A DNA stretch of 29,791 nucleotides from Priapulus caudatus (GCF_000485595.1 NW_014577809.1:49684-79474), one strand, 5' to 3'. Shown: positions 1 through 9,491, counted from the first letter of the stretch. The notes: a model not told the origin generated them from the letters alone. Numbers and translations: made by a program.

Positions 1-27
1 CTCGACGAGAGAGAGAGCATGTGAGAA

Positions 28-74
<47 letters not shown>

Positions 75-300
75 AAGGGTGCGTGTGAGAGAGAGAGAGA
101 GAGAGAGAAAGGGTGCGTGTGAGAAAAACAGAGAGGGGGGGTGCATGTGAGAAAGGGAGAGCGAAAAGGGTGCGTGTGAGAAAGAAAAAGAGAGTAGGTG
201 CGTGTGAGAAAAAGGGTGAGAGAGAGAGAGAGAGCGCGAGAGATAGGTAGACAGACGGACAGAGCGAGAGAGAGGGGAGAGTGGGAGAGTGGAGGAATGG
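1..300. repeat. GA-rich simple repeat with an embedded degenerate minisatellite
   Basis: The plus strand is almost purely purine, with long (GA)n runs interrupted by a motif close to GGGTGCGTGTGAGA that recurs at roughly 75, 108, 138, 167 and 196, about every 30 bp. The mix of dinucleotide runs and a recurring 14-bp motif indicates a minisatellite that arose from, or was invaded by, (GA)n expansion. No open reading frame here looks coding. Confidence 0.85.
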
Positions 301-718
301 GAGAGGGATGTTGGACGGTGGCATTAGTTAGGCCGCAACTCAACCGCTTTTAGCGTTTAGCGTTTAGCTTAAGCTTTGAGCTTATACCGCTTTTAGCTTA
401 TTACTTCATTATTCTGTGGAATGCCCCAGATATCTTGTCAAGTATGTACAGTGAGGAGATCCACACACACGGGAGCCTCTTCCTGAATTGGGATGGGGCG
501 GGGGGGGGGGTGCGAGCGCCCAGTGCTTGAAGCGTAGATTAATGGGGGGAGGGGCTTGAAAATGAAAAATTTACGAGGTGGCCATTAAGGTATATCTGAG
601 AGCATGTACAACTGAAATTTAATTCCGATCACAAAAATTACGTTTTACGAAAACACGTTAAACGAATTACGGTCGGGGTATTGGCCACAGTTGTAGCGGA
701 GCTTTTTATCGCCACCAA
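301..718. other. Non-coding stretch with a G-rich run
   Basis: No gene is visible. A short tandem of TAGCGTT-like units lies at about 347-370. Positions 489-510 hold a G-rich run (GGGATGGGGC followed by eleven G) that could form a G-quadruplex on the plus strand. A second G run lies at 543-555. The rest is unremarkable A/T-rich sequence. Confidence 0.5.
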
Positions 719-1094
719 TGTAGGGAAGGTTTCTGATGTCACACGTTACACGTCGGTCAATGATCGTAGACAGTGAAGGTCGAAGGCGTCGTGTATAATA
801 TAGACGGCTTTATTCTAATATGTTACGACATAATAATACACAAGCACAACAGTACGTAAGTGCCTCCTCTTCGTCTCCTTCTCTTACACCCCCCCCCCTG
901 CTTTCCCGGCCCCGCTTATATATCTCGGGCGCGGGTTTTCCGTGGTCACGTGCTCTATCTCATTGACCGCTGACGTAGCCCTGGACACTGTCCACTGACA
1001 AGCTCACTGGCCGTATTGATTAGTCACTCGTCTCCTCCGGTCTAAACCCCAGTTCAGCATGATATAGTACAGTACAGACGAACCATATATTACA
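719..1094 (-). mobile_element. Possible solo or truncated LTR (low confidence)
   Basis: Read on the minus strand, this segment has the order expected of a retrotransposon LTR. It starts TGTAATATATGG (1094) and has a TATATAAG box near 917-925. An AATAAA poly(A) signal lies about 100 bp downstream near 809-814, and the segment ends in CCTACA (719). The bases just past that end, TTGGTGGCG, resemble the primer-binding start seen after many Gypsy-type LTRs. No second LTR and no gag or pol coding is visible, and I found no target-site duplication. It could be chance, or a promoter plus poly(A) of something else. Confidence 0.25.
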
Positions 1095-2400
1095 AAACAC
1101 TATCTATGGTGGGGCCGGAACTCTCGTGGGGAAAAAAATTTCGCATCCCGTCCAGCGGCTGGTACATGGAGCGTTGAGAACTGCAGACGATGATGTCGGT
1201 CGACTAAAAAGTGTGCGGTCAGTCTGTCTGCTCAGTGGCTACTCAGTCACAGAGAATAGTCTTCACACTAGCGAGTAACGTGGCGATTCTGTCTCTACTA
1301 AATTATTGTAACAAAACAGCAAAATGCAACGAAGACAAATTATAGCCCTTCGTATAGGTATCAAGGAGCAGTATTCAAGAGCTCGTTTGTATATACACTC
1401 GCACTGCTCTTTCGTAGGCCTACTTATATAGGCAAAAACATATAACAAAAGACTGCAGATTTATGCATGAAGACTGCAAACTTTCGCAATAAGACAAACG
1501 TCAAAACATGCGGATCACTGCTGCCATCTACTCTTGTAAAGATGCAAATAAATAATGTTTTCGTCTTCATGCACGGCTCTGGCAATGACCAGAGATTTTA
1601 CAAAAACTGTGATAGCAAGCTTTAAAATTTTAAATTTCACATCGCGAGAAATTTAATTACGATGTCAGCATGTGTGCAGAAAGCGATCCATCCGTCAAGT
1701 CAGCCCGCACACATCAACTTATTATATAATAACGTAATACGTTCGAAGATAAAAAGGTTTACTCAATTAAACAAGTGTGCTAGATACACAACATCATGTA
1801 CGCACTATTAAGCACGATAAAAAACAACTAACGCTTAATTTAACCGCATGATAATACTTTATTGGAAGAATTGAAATGTAGGTATATAGTATGGCATTGC
1901 ATGAACAATACGATAAATATGAAACAATGTCCACATAAAAATGTACAATAGAATCTCAAGTAGAATTGAAATAATAAATACACATTTATGAATATGGATA
2001 CATAAGATCATGAGCATGTTGGGGTATATAAGAAATTATTCGATTATGACGTAATCACAATGAAGCATATACGTTTTCGATAACGCGACATAATGATATG
2101 TGAATTGTGAGAGAAAACTGAAGAATAACTTATCGTGTCTCAAGTTATAGTTTCATAATTGACCATATGTTTTATCCAGCACGTAATGAGAGGACAAACG
2201 TATACCTCACCTAATGACCTCAGTAGTTGGCAAGAACCAAGAATGCGCCAGCAGTGTTAATAACCCGATAACAATATAGGAACTATATACATAATACGAG
2301 CGAAGAAATAGTTCCAAAGATAGATCGCTTGGAGATTATTTACCCTTGATAATATGAATATATTAATAATAATTTTGGTATATTGATAAAATTTTTCTCA
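1095..2400. other. A/T-rich non-coding DNA
   Basis: No coding region or RNA gene can be supported. The one structured element is an 11-bp perfect inverted repeat (TGCATGAAGAC at 1464-1474 and its complement at 1563-1573), spanning about 110 bp. That could be a degraded MITE. The remainder is A/T-rich with scattered stops in all frames. Confidence 0.5.
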
Positions 2401-2479
2401 TTTAGTAACTAGTTGGAGCATGAAAATAGGTATGTACAAGTGTGTACTTGCGGCCGCGGCGGCAGCCGCAAACCTGCCG

Positions 2480-2760
2480 TGGTGTGCATGTGTGTTGTGT
2501 GTGATGTGTGTGTGTGGGTGGATGTGTGTTTGTGTGTGTGTGGCGTCTGTGTGTCGTGTGTGTGTGGTGTGTGCTGTGTGTGTGTGTGTGTGTGATGTGT
2601 GTGTGTGTGTGCTGTGGGTGTGTGTAGTTGTGTGTGTGTCGTGTGTCGTATGTGTGTGTGTGCTGTGTGTGACGACTGTGTGTCGTGTATGTGTAGGCGT
2701 GTCTGCGTGGCGCGCGTGGCGTGCGTGCCTGCGTGCGTGCGTGCGTGTGCGTGCGTCCTC
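2480..2760. repeat. (TG)n-rich microsatellite, imperfect
   Basis: About 280 bp of alternating purine-pyrimidine (TG)n broken by GTC, GCTG and GTGG interruptions, grading into (GTGC)n at 2715-2750. It is preceded at 2450-2470 by a short GC-rich GCGGCCGCGGCGGC run. The open frames across it on both strands are artefacts of the low-complexity sequence. Such tracts can adopt Z-DNA. Confidence 0.9.
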
Positions 2761-3013
2761 GTGTGTAGCGACTCTAGCGTAGTCTTCACTGCGCGCAGCA
2801 GAACATCTGACGTGTGTTATAAATAACGCCAAGCACGATAGCAGTACGCCATTGCAGATAACGGCAGAACATCGCAGAATCAACCCGATACCAACAATAT
2901 TTCGGTTAGCGGCATCAGCGGCGCCGTCTTTTCTTGTATACGGTCCTTTGTGGCATTGTGCCACTGGAGGACACCACTGACTGATAATGGCATACGCTTG
3001 GCGGATTCACTAG

Positions 3014-3039
3014 ACTAACCCTAACCCTAACCCTAACCC
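3014..3039. repeat. Interstitial telomeric repeat, (CCCTAA)n
   Basis: About four tandem CTAACC hexamers (plus-strand C-rich telomeric motif, TTAGGG on the minus strand) sit directly beside the start of the 179-bp satellite. It is too short to be a chromosome end and has non-telomeric DNA on both sides. It marks TTAGGG-type telomere chemistry in this species. Confidence 0.9.
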
Positions 3040-3045
3040 AGGGCG

Positions 3046-3800
3046 TGATGCTGCGAGCAAAGTGAATATTATAGATCGGATTTTACCACGCACACGTGCC
3101 GTCGGCCCGCCCAGCTCTAGTTTGAACGTATAAGATCGACCGAAGAGAATTATCTTGCCAGTCAACGGCGACCGACATTCGTGCGCCAGTTTCATGTACA
3201 TTAGCATAGGTGGGAATCGTCGCGCAACGCTGCGAGCAAAGTTAATATTGTAGATTGGATTTTACGATGCACGCGTGCCGTTGGCCCGACTGGCTTAAGT
3301 TTGAACGTATGAGAACGGGCGAAGAAATTCATCTTGGCACTCAACGGCGACCGACGTCCGTGCGTCATTTTCATGTACATTAGCATATGTGGGAATCGTG
3401 CGCGATGCTGCGAGCAAAGTTAATATTGTAGATTGGATTTTACCATACACACGTGCCGTCGGCCCGCCCAGCTCTAGTTTGAAGGTATAAGATCGGCCAA
3501 AGAAAATTTTCTTGGCAGTCTACGGCAAACGACGTCCGTCCGCCGTTTGCATGCGCATTATCAAATGTGGGAACCCAGTGCATGATGCAGCGAGCAAAGT
3601 GAATACTATAGATCGGATTTTACCACGCACACGTGTCGTCGCCCCGCCCAGCTCTAGTTTAAACGTATAAGATCGACCGAAGAAAATTTTCTCTGTAACT
3701 AACGGCGACCGACGTCCGTGCGTTATTTTCATATACATTATAACATATGTGGAAATCGTGGCTTAATTGAAAAGAAAAGTTAATATTGCTGATTGGATTT
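3046..3800. repeat. 179-bp tandem satellite, four copies plus a partial fifth
   Basis: The landmark CTGCGAGCAAAG recurs at 3051, 3230, 3408 and 3588 (as CAGCGAGCAAAG), with a decayed version near 3767. The spacings are 179, 178, 180 and 179 bp. Each unit also repeats GATTGGATTTTACCA or GATCGGATTTTACCA, GTATAAGATCG and CATGTACATTAGCATA at matching offsets. Copies look diverged by roughly 10-20%, so the array is not recent. The unit is near nucleosome length. A minus-strand open frame of about 60 codons recurs in several units but shifts phase from unit to unit because 179 is not a multiple of three. Confidence 0.9.
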
Positions 3801-3844
3801 TATCATGAGTGAATAATAATAGATATTCTTATTTACTCGTGATA
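3801..3844. repeat. Short palindrome A, TATCANGAG family
   Basis: The left arm at 3801-3821 begins TATCATGAGTGAATAATAA. The right arm at 3824-3844 ends TTTACTCGTGATA. The arms pair with 3 mismatches in 21 and a 2-nt loop. The element starts exactly where the partial fifth satellite unit stops matching the satellite consensus. Confidence 0.7.
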
Positions 3845-3865
3845 TAATATTAATTCTCATGATAG

Positions 3866-3947
3866 TATCAGGAGTGAATAATAATATTATTATATTATAT
3901 ATTAATATATTATAATATATATTATTATTCAGTAGTCACTCCTGATA
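3866..3947. repeat. Palindrome B, TATCAGGAG family, with A/T-rich centre
   Basis: The left arm TATCAGGAGTGAATAATAAT at 3866 is matched by a right arm ending in CACTCCTGATA at 3947. The right arm carries seven extra bases (CTACTGA on its complement) next to the ATAATAAT block. The centre is nearly pure A/T. Its arm is closely related to that of palindrome A and to those at 4638 and 6216. Confidence 0.75.
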
Positions 3948-4640
3948 GTATGTATGTTCATGTTATATGAACAGAGTAAAAATGCAGTGTAGACAAATTG
4001 TGGTATTACCTATTCGCGGACATTTTACTGATTACTCCGGCACAACAATCACCACAAATTAATTTTGTGCTGTTATATGCTATAAAACAGCAGATGAACA
4101 GCAATTAAACGTGCGCCTGCTAAATTCAGATTCGCGATAATGGAATGTTCAAAGGGCCCCACAAAACGAGCGCACGTAGTTACGTGACGCAACTATTAAT
4201 AGATTGGTACCTATCTCAAAATGTATACAAAGGTTATTAACCTGGTTAAGGCAGTGTAAGTGTAAGTGTAGTAACGTAAGTGTTGAGATAGGGGTTCGGT
4301 CTCGCGAGAGCAAAAATCACGCGCTAGGTTTGTTGACATTATGTAAACAATCTCATGTGAAATGCAGATCGGTGCACATATTGTGGAAAGAATGTTGTGC
4401 GAGTGTTCTATGACATGTTAGCCTTACTACGTAAATTTGGTGTTATGCAAGCTAGGAGTACCGGTAAGTATCAGAAAGGTTGAGAAAGTATGATAACGGT
4501 TGATAAAAAAACATGTGAAATTGCATTCTTTTGAGTGCTATCGGGGAAGCACATTATTGAGTTGTATATTATAACTGTTGCGCTATTATACTTGTGTATA
4601 TTTCAGTTGTGTATTTACAATTGGCTAGATCAGCTGTTAT
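3948..4640. other. Non-coding DNA
   Basis: No supported gene. A short imperfect tandem GTAAGTGTAAGTGTAGTAACGTAAGT occurs in pieces near 4256-4280. Open frames here are short and of unlikely composition. Confidence 0.5.
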
Positions 4641-4880
4641 CAGGAGCTAATAATGACAAACTAACATGAAAACCATGTCGTGCAAAAGTACGAATTATGT
4701 CAAAACGAAGGAAGCTACGCGGTTTGTAATACTACCGGAAGATAGAATAAGAAACAGTGAACAAAAGAAGCTCATGTTTGTATACATTTGTATTTTTATT
4801 CACATCGAACTCGTACGACAAAAATGTAGTGAAATTAGTGCCAAATCGGTGTCTTACTCCTTTGTCATTATTAGCTCCTG
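4641..4880. mobile_element. MITE-like element with 20-bp perfect inverted ends
   Basis: CAGGAGCTAATAATGACAAA at 4641-4660 is repeated as its exact reverse complement at 4861-4880, a 240-bp foldback unit with no gene of its own. The left end is preceded by TTAT, giving TTATCAGGAGCTAATAAT, which links it to the arms of the palindromes at 3866 and 6216. I could not identify a convincing target-site duplication. Confidence 0.65.
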
Positions 4881-5029
4881 CTGTTATGAAAGGCATCGGA
4901 ATATTTTATAAAATATGTTCTGTGTTTGTATCTGCAACTTACAGCCAATGCCTGCTACTACACAATGCAAAACACACCCGCATACTCTTGTATATACTCA
5001 TTGATTATATCGTCATTTGACTACCATAT

Positions 5030-5130
5030 AAACATGCACACCCGCTCACATGCATACACATACATACGCACACACCCACGCGCACATACGTACGCGCAAA
5101 TACGCAAGCTAGACGCACGCGTACACACAT
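5030..5130. repeat. CA-rich degenerate microsatellite
   Basis: Imperfect repeats of ACACAT, ACGCAC and CATACG form a purine-pyrimidine alternating tract of about 100 bp. No coding potential. Confidence 0.75.
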
Positions 5131-5890
5131 AGATGCTATTGCGCAGTAAGCAAAGGCCGCGGTAGAAGAAGCGGCGGGGGACCTGTGGTGGAGATAACGT
5201 ATAAACATTGGTAATTAATGCGTGCGCGCGTACGTGAGTGCATGTAGAAAGAGGGAAAAGATGAATTGAGATACATGCGTATTCCTGCAGTTAATCTTCT
5301 GAAGGAAATGACGGCGAAGTCGAGTTACACGTCTAAGTACGTTAGAAATAGGTCGTATTGTTGTCGATAACGCATACGTCATGCGCACATGCATATACGC
5401 TGCCATCTTTGGCTTATACATACACGCGGTCAGGTATAGTGGTGAGTAAGCGCGAAAGGAATTAATGTATACAGTACAAAGTTCCGCTACGGTTGAATGT
5501 AGCCAGCCGGTCGCCTGGGTAAACACAATGGTTGAACTACCGATGCGTAGGCAAGTACGGCAGGTAAGAACGCAGATATAAGGGGCCGTGTTTAACTGGT
5601 GAGGCCCCCGATACTCCGTCATGGACTGATGAGTTTTTCGATGGATAATTCCTTTTTTCAAATGAAAATTTTTATCCACGTGCTAATATTTTCGACAAAT
5701 ATTTTTATACGAATTAAATGCTCATGTTTTGTGCTATTTTCTTGACTAAGGCTACAAACTTTATTACACTAATGAACCATAATTAATTAATCTAGGATAA
5801 TTATATCTATAGCTACTTATGCAGATGAGGAGTGGGACTAAACTATCTGCTATGCCAGCTATAATACGTAATTAAGTGATCGCGCAAACC
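5131..5890. other. Intergenic stretch with an unsupported long minus-strand open frame
   Basis: The minus strand stays open for 154 codons over 5215-5679. The translation shows no recognisable domain, no bias toward a conserved fold and no convincing start context, and the end runs into low-complexity TH repeats. I do not call it a gene. The sequence past 5680 is A/T-rich. Confidence 0.4.
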
Positions 5891-5892
5891 AG

Positions 5893-5894
<2 letters not shown>

Positions 5895-5930
<36 letters not shown>
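5895..5930. repeat. (TA)n microsatellite
   Basis: About 17 uninterrupted TA dinucleotides flanked by ACAA on the left and TTGT on the right, which extends it into a perfect hairpin-forming palindrome. Confidence 0.95.
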
Positions 5931-5933
<3 letters not shown>

Positions 5934-6210
5934 ATGTGTTTACGGTAATCACATGCTCGGATATTTGACTAGGATAGTTGGTGGCAATTGAATGCACTAA
6001 TGAATGTAACACCTGGTGAATATAACGACGACGCGTCCCCGTGGACGCATGCATTATACATCATTGACATTTATCATGTGTGTGTGCATATAATTGCGGT
6101 TGATCGTTTTTGTATCACATATATGACAGATAGGGCTACAGGTAAGGAAATATATTACATATAGTAATTACTTATCTGTAATACATACATACAGTGAAGA
6201 TTTATCAGAT
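5931..6210. other. Non-coding DNA
   Basis: I see no gene or repeat that I can support in this stretch. Confidence 0.5.
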
Positions 6211-6215
6211 AGATG

Positions 6216-6264
6216 TATATCAGGAGTAGATAATAGGGAATCCCTATTATCTACTCCTGATGTA
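6216..6264. repeat. Near-perfect palindrome C, TATCAGGAG family
   Basis: CAGGAGTAGATAATAGGGA at 6221-6239 pairs perfectly with its reverse complement at 6241-6259 around a single central A. The arms extend outward to about 6216 and 6264 with one mismatch. The arm reads TATCAGGAGTAGATAATA, matching the family at 3801, 3866 and 4638. As RNA or extruded DNA this would form an almost loopless hairpin of about 24 bp. Confidence 0.85.
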
Positions 6265-7240
6265 TATAGTATATTTCCAAGATAAGTGTACGTGTATGCG
6301 CGAAATGTCGCAGGTGGCCAGTCAATAAATATCGGGGGCGCCGGCTGGTATCGCATCATCGCGAGCCCCGACAGGTGGGGCCGCTAGCTTACCTGGCTCA
6401 CTGTGTCTGCTGCGTGGTAAGGAAGCGGCTTGGTCGAGCAGTCGATGACACGCTGTCAATTGATGGGACTGTTGGTACACGTAGTTTATTGTCTTGTGTA
6501 TAAATACATATATGTATGCGTGAAACTCCGCGTGTGCTGTTCGCCGTGTGATTACTGCGTAAGTGCAGTAGAAAGGTGTGAGAAAGACGAGCGCGTTGTG
6601 ACTGGAATGTGCATTGGCTCTAATAACCCGCATCGCCACATCAACGAGCGCCGGTGATATCGCACTGAGAACGGGTTTAGAGATTTTAGGATTCACGTGA
6701 AAAGTTCGATGCTGTCTAAAGCAACGCCCTGCTGTAATTTCTCCGGCAAAAGCACGATTTCTTCGTAGCACGTCTGTGGATAAAATTCAACCGTGAGGTG
6801 GGTGTATATTATACACGTGTTTGTGCTGATGGTTCCTCGGTGCGGGTTGGAATGTTTGCTTGTGATTGTGATCGTTGGATATTTACCTGTGTCAGTGTGC
6901 AGCTGCTTTGAATGGAGTATCGTAAATCGCAAAGTAGAGAATGCTTGAATTGGACCTGACATTGGCCAAAGTCGTTTCTCAAGAAATTGCAAGCGTGAGT
7001 TGGTGAATACGTCTGTACAGCAGTAGAGCTTGTTTTGTAAACGTATTTAGTAAGTAAGAGTGAAACACGTTCCCGGAGGGTACAGTAATGTAGTCTGAAC
7101 ATCTTGTTGTGACGCTACGCGCATGTATTGTCTGCTTGGTTGTGTGAAATGTATGTCACGCATGTCTATGCCACACAAACGTGAATTATGTAAATAAACA
7201 AATACGTAAATAAATAGAGATAAAGAAATTCCTCGCATGA
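6265..7240. other. Non-coding stretch
   Basis: No gene can be supported. A minus-strand open frame of 149 codons (6322-6771) contains a strong-looking splice donor (CCAG/GTAAGC on the minus strand near 6385-6395). However, the translation has no recognisable domain and no partner exon is evident, so I leave it uncalled. Confidence 0.4.
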
Positions 7241-7245
<5 letters not shown>

Positions 7246-7336
<91 letters not shown>

Positions 7337-7525
7337 CACAACACACGACACACACACACACACACACAACATACACATACGACACACACACACACCACAC
7401 ACAAAACACACACACATATCACACATACATACATACACCACACACACACACACACACACACACACAGCACAACACCGCACAACCACCCACAGCACACACT
7501 ACACACACACAACACACAACACACA

Positions 7526-7566
<41 letters not shown>
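7246..7566. repeat. Long (CA)n microsatellite, partly interrupted
   Basis: A nearly pure (CA)n run covers about 7246-7334. It is followed to 7566 by a compound tract of (CA)n with ACAACACAAC, ACACGAC, CATACATACATA and CCACACA interruptions. All long frames over it are artefacts. The 1.3-kb inverted-end element begins 10 bp beyond it. Confidence 0.97.
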
Positions 7567-7568
<2 letters not shown>

Positions 7569-8089
7569 CACACATAGGAACCCGGGCAAAGTAACCGAAG
7601 AAATTTGGTAGCCAAAACGCCCTGTGAAAGAGCGAGACCAAAGTGAAATGCTTGGCTCTAATCGCTTTGGCTTAGGACAAGCAACTAACAGGCGCGTACA
7701 AACAAAGTTAATCTAAAAAACGACTTTATTGAAATATACAAAATTATAAAATTTATAAATATTTCATTTTGCCCCAGACTCCCGGGCAAAGTGAAACCTG
7801 TTATGGGCAAGGTGGAATGTTATTTTACTCCATGTATATTGTGTCAAAAATGTTGCGTCCTCTTTCAGTGTCCAACTCTGAACATCAAATCATAGTTGCG
7901 TACCATTTGCCTAAAATATGAAAGAAAAATGCCATTATATAAGACGCTTATACAATAATTAATGTCTAGGGAAGACACAAAAAAAGACAACAGATTAATT
8001 GTTCCCAATTTTTTGGTTAACACGAGTAGTGTTGTTAAAAATGATGCCGCAAAGACAGACATAGACCTACCTGCTACTGAGGCTCAAGA

Positions 8090-8363
8090 GGGTCGTTGTC
8101 GTAACAGGTACTACAGCATATGTACAAATCTCGAGGTATATGTATCACACAAAAAGTTGTACCAGACTTGTTTCGCTACAGCAAGTGTGCTCTTACCCAA
8201 CAGCCTAACAGCTAACCCTAACCCTAACCCGCTACCCTAACTCTAACCCTAACCCTAACCTAAACATACCTCATATAAAATCATAAAACAGTAATACTAA
8301 AGAACAACACTAAAACTAACTCTCGGGTACATATCTGTAGTACCTGCTTACGACAAACGACCC
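8090..8363. repeat. Inverted repeat enclosing a telomeric array
   Basis: The left arm 8090-8125 (GGGTCGTTGTCGTAACAGG, then TACTACAG and ATATGTAC) is matched by the reverse complement at 8327-8363. The only differences across about 36 bp are three single-base indels. The roughly 200-bp spacer holds the CCCTAA array. The structure is nested in the 1.3-kb inverted-end element. Confidence 0.75.
8212..8263. repeat. Interstitial telomeric repeat, (CCCTAA)n
   Basis: About eight CTAACC-type hexamers with two degenerate units (CGCTACC, CTAACTC). Same orientation as the array at 3014. Confidence 0.9.
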
Positions 8364-8875
8364 CTTCGTGCGCTACTGAGAGTACTTAATTAAGATACAA
8401 TAAATAAAGATAATCTGATAATAATGATATGACATTTAGGCTATTCAAATATGCGCCTGGGGCATAAGTGGAACCTGTTCGCACTTTGCCGCTGAAGCAC
8501 ATGATAGCGTTACTAGACATGTGGCGTTACGCGATGTGGCAGACAACTACCGCAAAAGATGTCATCATGCATATAGGCACACATAGCCGCCTAGATTTCA
8601 ACAAAATAGCCTTACATTTAAGAATTCCATAAAGATTCACAGTTGATTTAGCAGAGATTCATTTTTAAGAAAATATCCGTGAAACACATTAAAAAACAGA
8701 CTATTCGCCAAAAAAATGCTAGCATAGCTGATTCATCGCAAATGGGCATCTATCAAAAACGCATGCATCATCATACTGAGGTCTAATGAAAACAGTCACA
8801 GATAGCATGGGGCATCAACATAAAATCTGCTGAGACAATTCCACTTTGCCCGGGTTCTGCTTTGCCCGGGTTCCC

Positions 8876-8942
8876 CTACATATATGTATAGTATGTATAT
8901 ATAAATATATAATATATATATATTATATATATATATATATTA
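8876..8942. repeat. TA-rich microsatellite
   Basis: About 65 bp of (TA)n and (TATG)n variants lie between the 1.3-kb element and the next MITE-like element. Both neighbours may have inserted into TA-rich target DNA. Confidence 0.8.
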
Positions 8943-9167
8943 AATGCCGTTCAAATACTGTTCTGCCGAACGTTCTGCCGAACGTTCTGCCAAACAATGT
9001 CACCGCACTCACTCTACTGCACAAACTCATAGAAATTATAAGAGATTAAGCCATCTTTCTGGGAGTTTATAAACGGTGGCGGCGTGCGGTAAGGTTAATT
9101 GTATTGTATCAAGAGCTCATAATAGAGCTCTTGATTGTATGTTGCAGATGAGCATTTGAACGGCATT
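8943..9167. mobile_element. MITE-like element with perfect 14-bp TIRs and TA duplication
   Basis: AATGCCGTTCAAAT at 8943-8956 is repeated as its exact reverse complement at 9154-9167. TA lies directly outside each end (8941-8942 and 9168-9169), the target duplication of Tc1/mariner-type elements. Inside are three tandem copies of TTCTGCCGAACG-like units (about 8961-8995) and a second hairpin, TCAAGAGCTC (9109-9118) with its complement at 9125-9134 around a 6-nt loop. It has no coding capacity. It lies about 100 bp upstream of a possible TATA box of the giant gene. Confidence 0.8.
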
Positions 9168-9271
9168 TACAGGGAATTATTACTAATAATGGGCGAGAGA
9201 TATGCTAAGTAAATGGTAATTAAGACTCTATCGTAGTAAATACAATTAGTGTTGATTTACCATCATTTTAG

Positions 9272-9278
9272 TATAAAA
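9272..9278 (+). promoter_or_regulatory. Possible TATA box of the giant gene
   Basis: TATAAAA lies 214 bp upstream of the first in-frame ATG, in A/T-rich DNA just before the sequence turns GC- and CpG-rich. If used, transcription would start near 9300 and the leader would contain CA-rich sequence and several short upstream ATGs. Alternatively the leader is spliced: acceptor-like CAGs occur at 9453-9455 (GTGCAG) and 9488-9490 (CTATCTACAG). Confidence 0.3.
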
Positions 9279-9294
9279 CGGCTCATGTGCCTGT

Positions 9295-9352
9295 GCACAC
9301 ACGCGCACGTACGCTGACACGCACACACGCATGCACACACACACGCACGCAC
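9295..9352. repeat. CA/CG-rich microsatellite
   Basis: Short compound tract of CACACACG, CACGTACG and GCATGCACACAC units, upstream of or within the 5' leader of the giant gene. Confidence 0.8.
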
Positions 9353-9491
9353 AATCCTTATTTATATGGCACACGTTTTTTTATGTGTACATTGCGACGC
9401 GAAGATATGTGGGCGCTTGTTTGCGCTAACGCGTGCTCATTGTGCTCACGTGCAGGTATAGTCGCCGCGCCATTGCCGCCCTATCTACAGC

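Larger units (their letters stand above)
7577..8874. mobile_element. Non-autonomous DNA transposon candidate with 15-bp TIRs
   Basis: GGAACCCGGGCAAAG at 7577-7591 recurs as its exact reverse complement at 8860-8874, bounding 1,298 bp. Both ends have inward-facing subterminal copies of the same motif: CCCGGGCAAAGTG near 7782 with a weaker GGGCAAGGTGG near 7805 on the left, and CACTTTGCCCGGG near 8843 with a weaker CACTTTGCC near 8483 on the right. The flanks read ...TA-GGAACCC and GGGTTCC-CC-TA..., compatible with a TA target duplication if the left end lost two bases. No transposase is recognisable inside; the longest internal frame (7962-8240) ends in translated telomeric repeats. Confidence 0.6.

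Noticed and set aside
2398-2964. Long His/Thr- or Cys/Val-rich frames on both strands
   Set aside because: They are the translation of the (TG)n/(CA)n tract; the same holds for frames at 7047-7641 and 23004-23219.
3014-3039. True chromosome end
   Set aside because: Only about four hexamers, with unrelated DNA on both sides; it is interstitial.
3010-3738. Conserved minus-strand peptide in the 179-bp satellite
   Set aside because: The frame shifts with each unit because the period is not a multiple of three; similarity of the peptides is explained by tandem duplication.
5618-5650. Hammerhead ribozyme core (GTC ... CTGATGAG)
   Set aside because: CTGATGAG is followed by TTTTTCGATGG, so the obligatory GAAA of the core is missing and no stem II or stem III pairing could be drawn.
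5215-5679. 154-codon minus-strand open frame
   Set aside because: No domain, biased low-complexity end, no start context or neighbouring exon; open frames of this length arise by chance in this amount of DNA.
6322-6771. 149-codon minus-strand frame with a GTAAGC donor
   Set aside because: The donor consensus is good but no conserved protein is recognisable and no partner exon is apparent.
7962-8240. 92-codon frame within the 1.3-kb element as a transposase piece
   Set aside because: No transposase motif is visible and the C-terminal part is translated telomeric repeat (NPNPNP).
1-9270. tRNA, 5S or snRNA genes
   Set aside because: No B-box GGTTCGANTCC or other recognisable RNA gene core was found on either strand.
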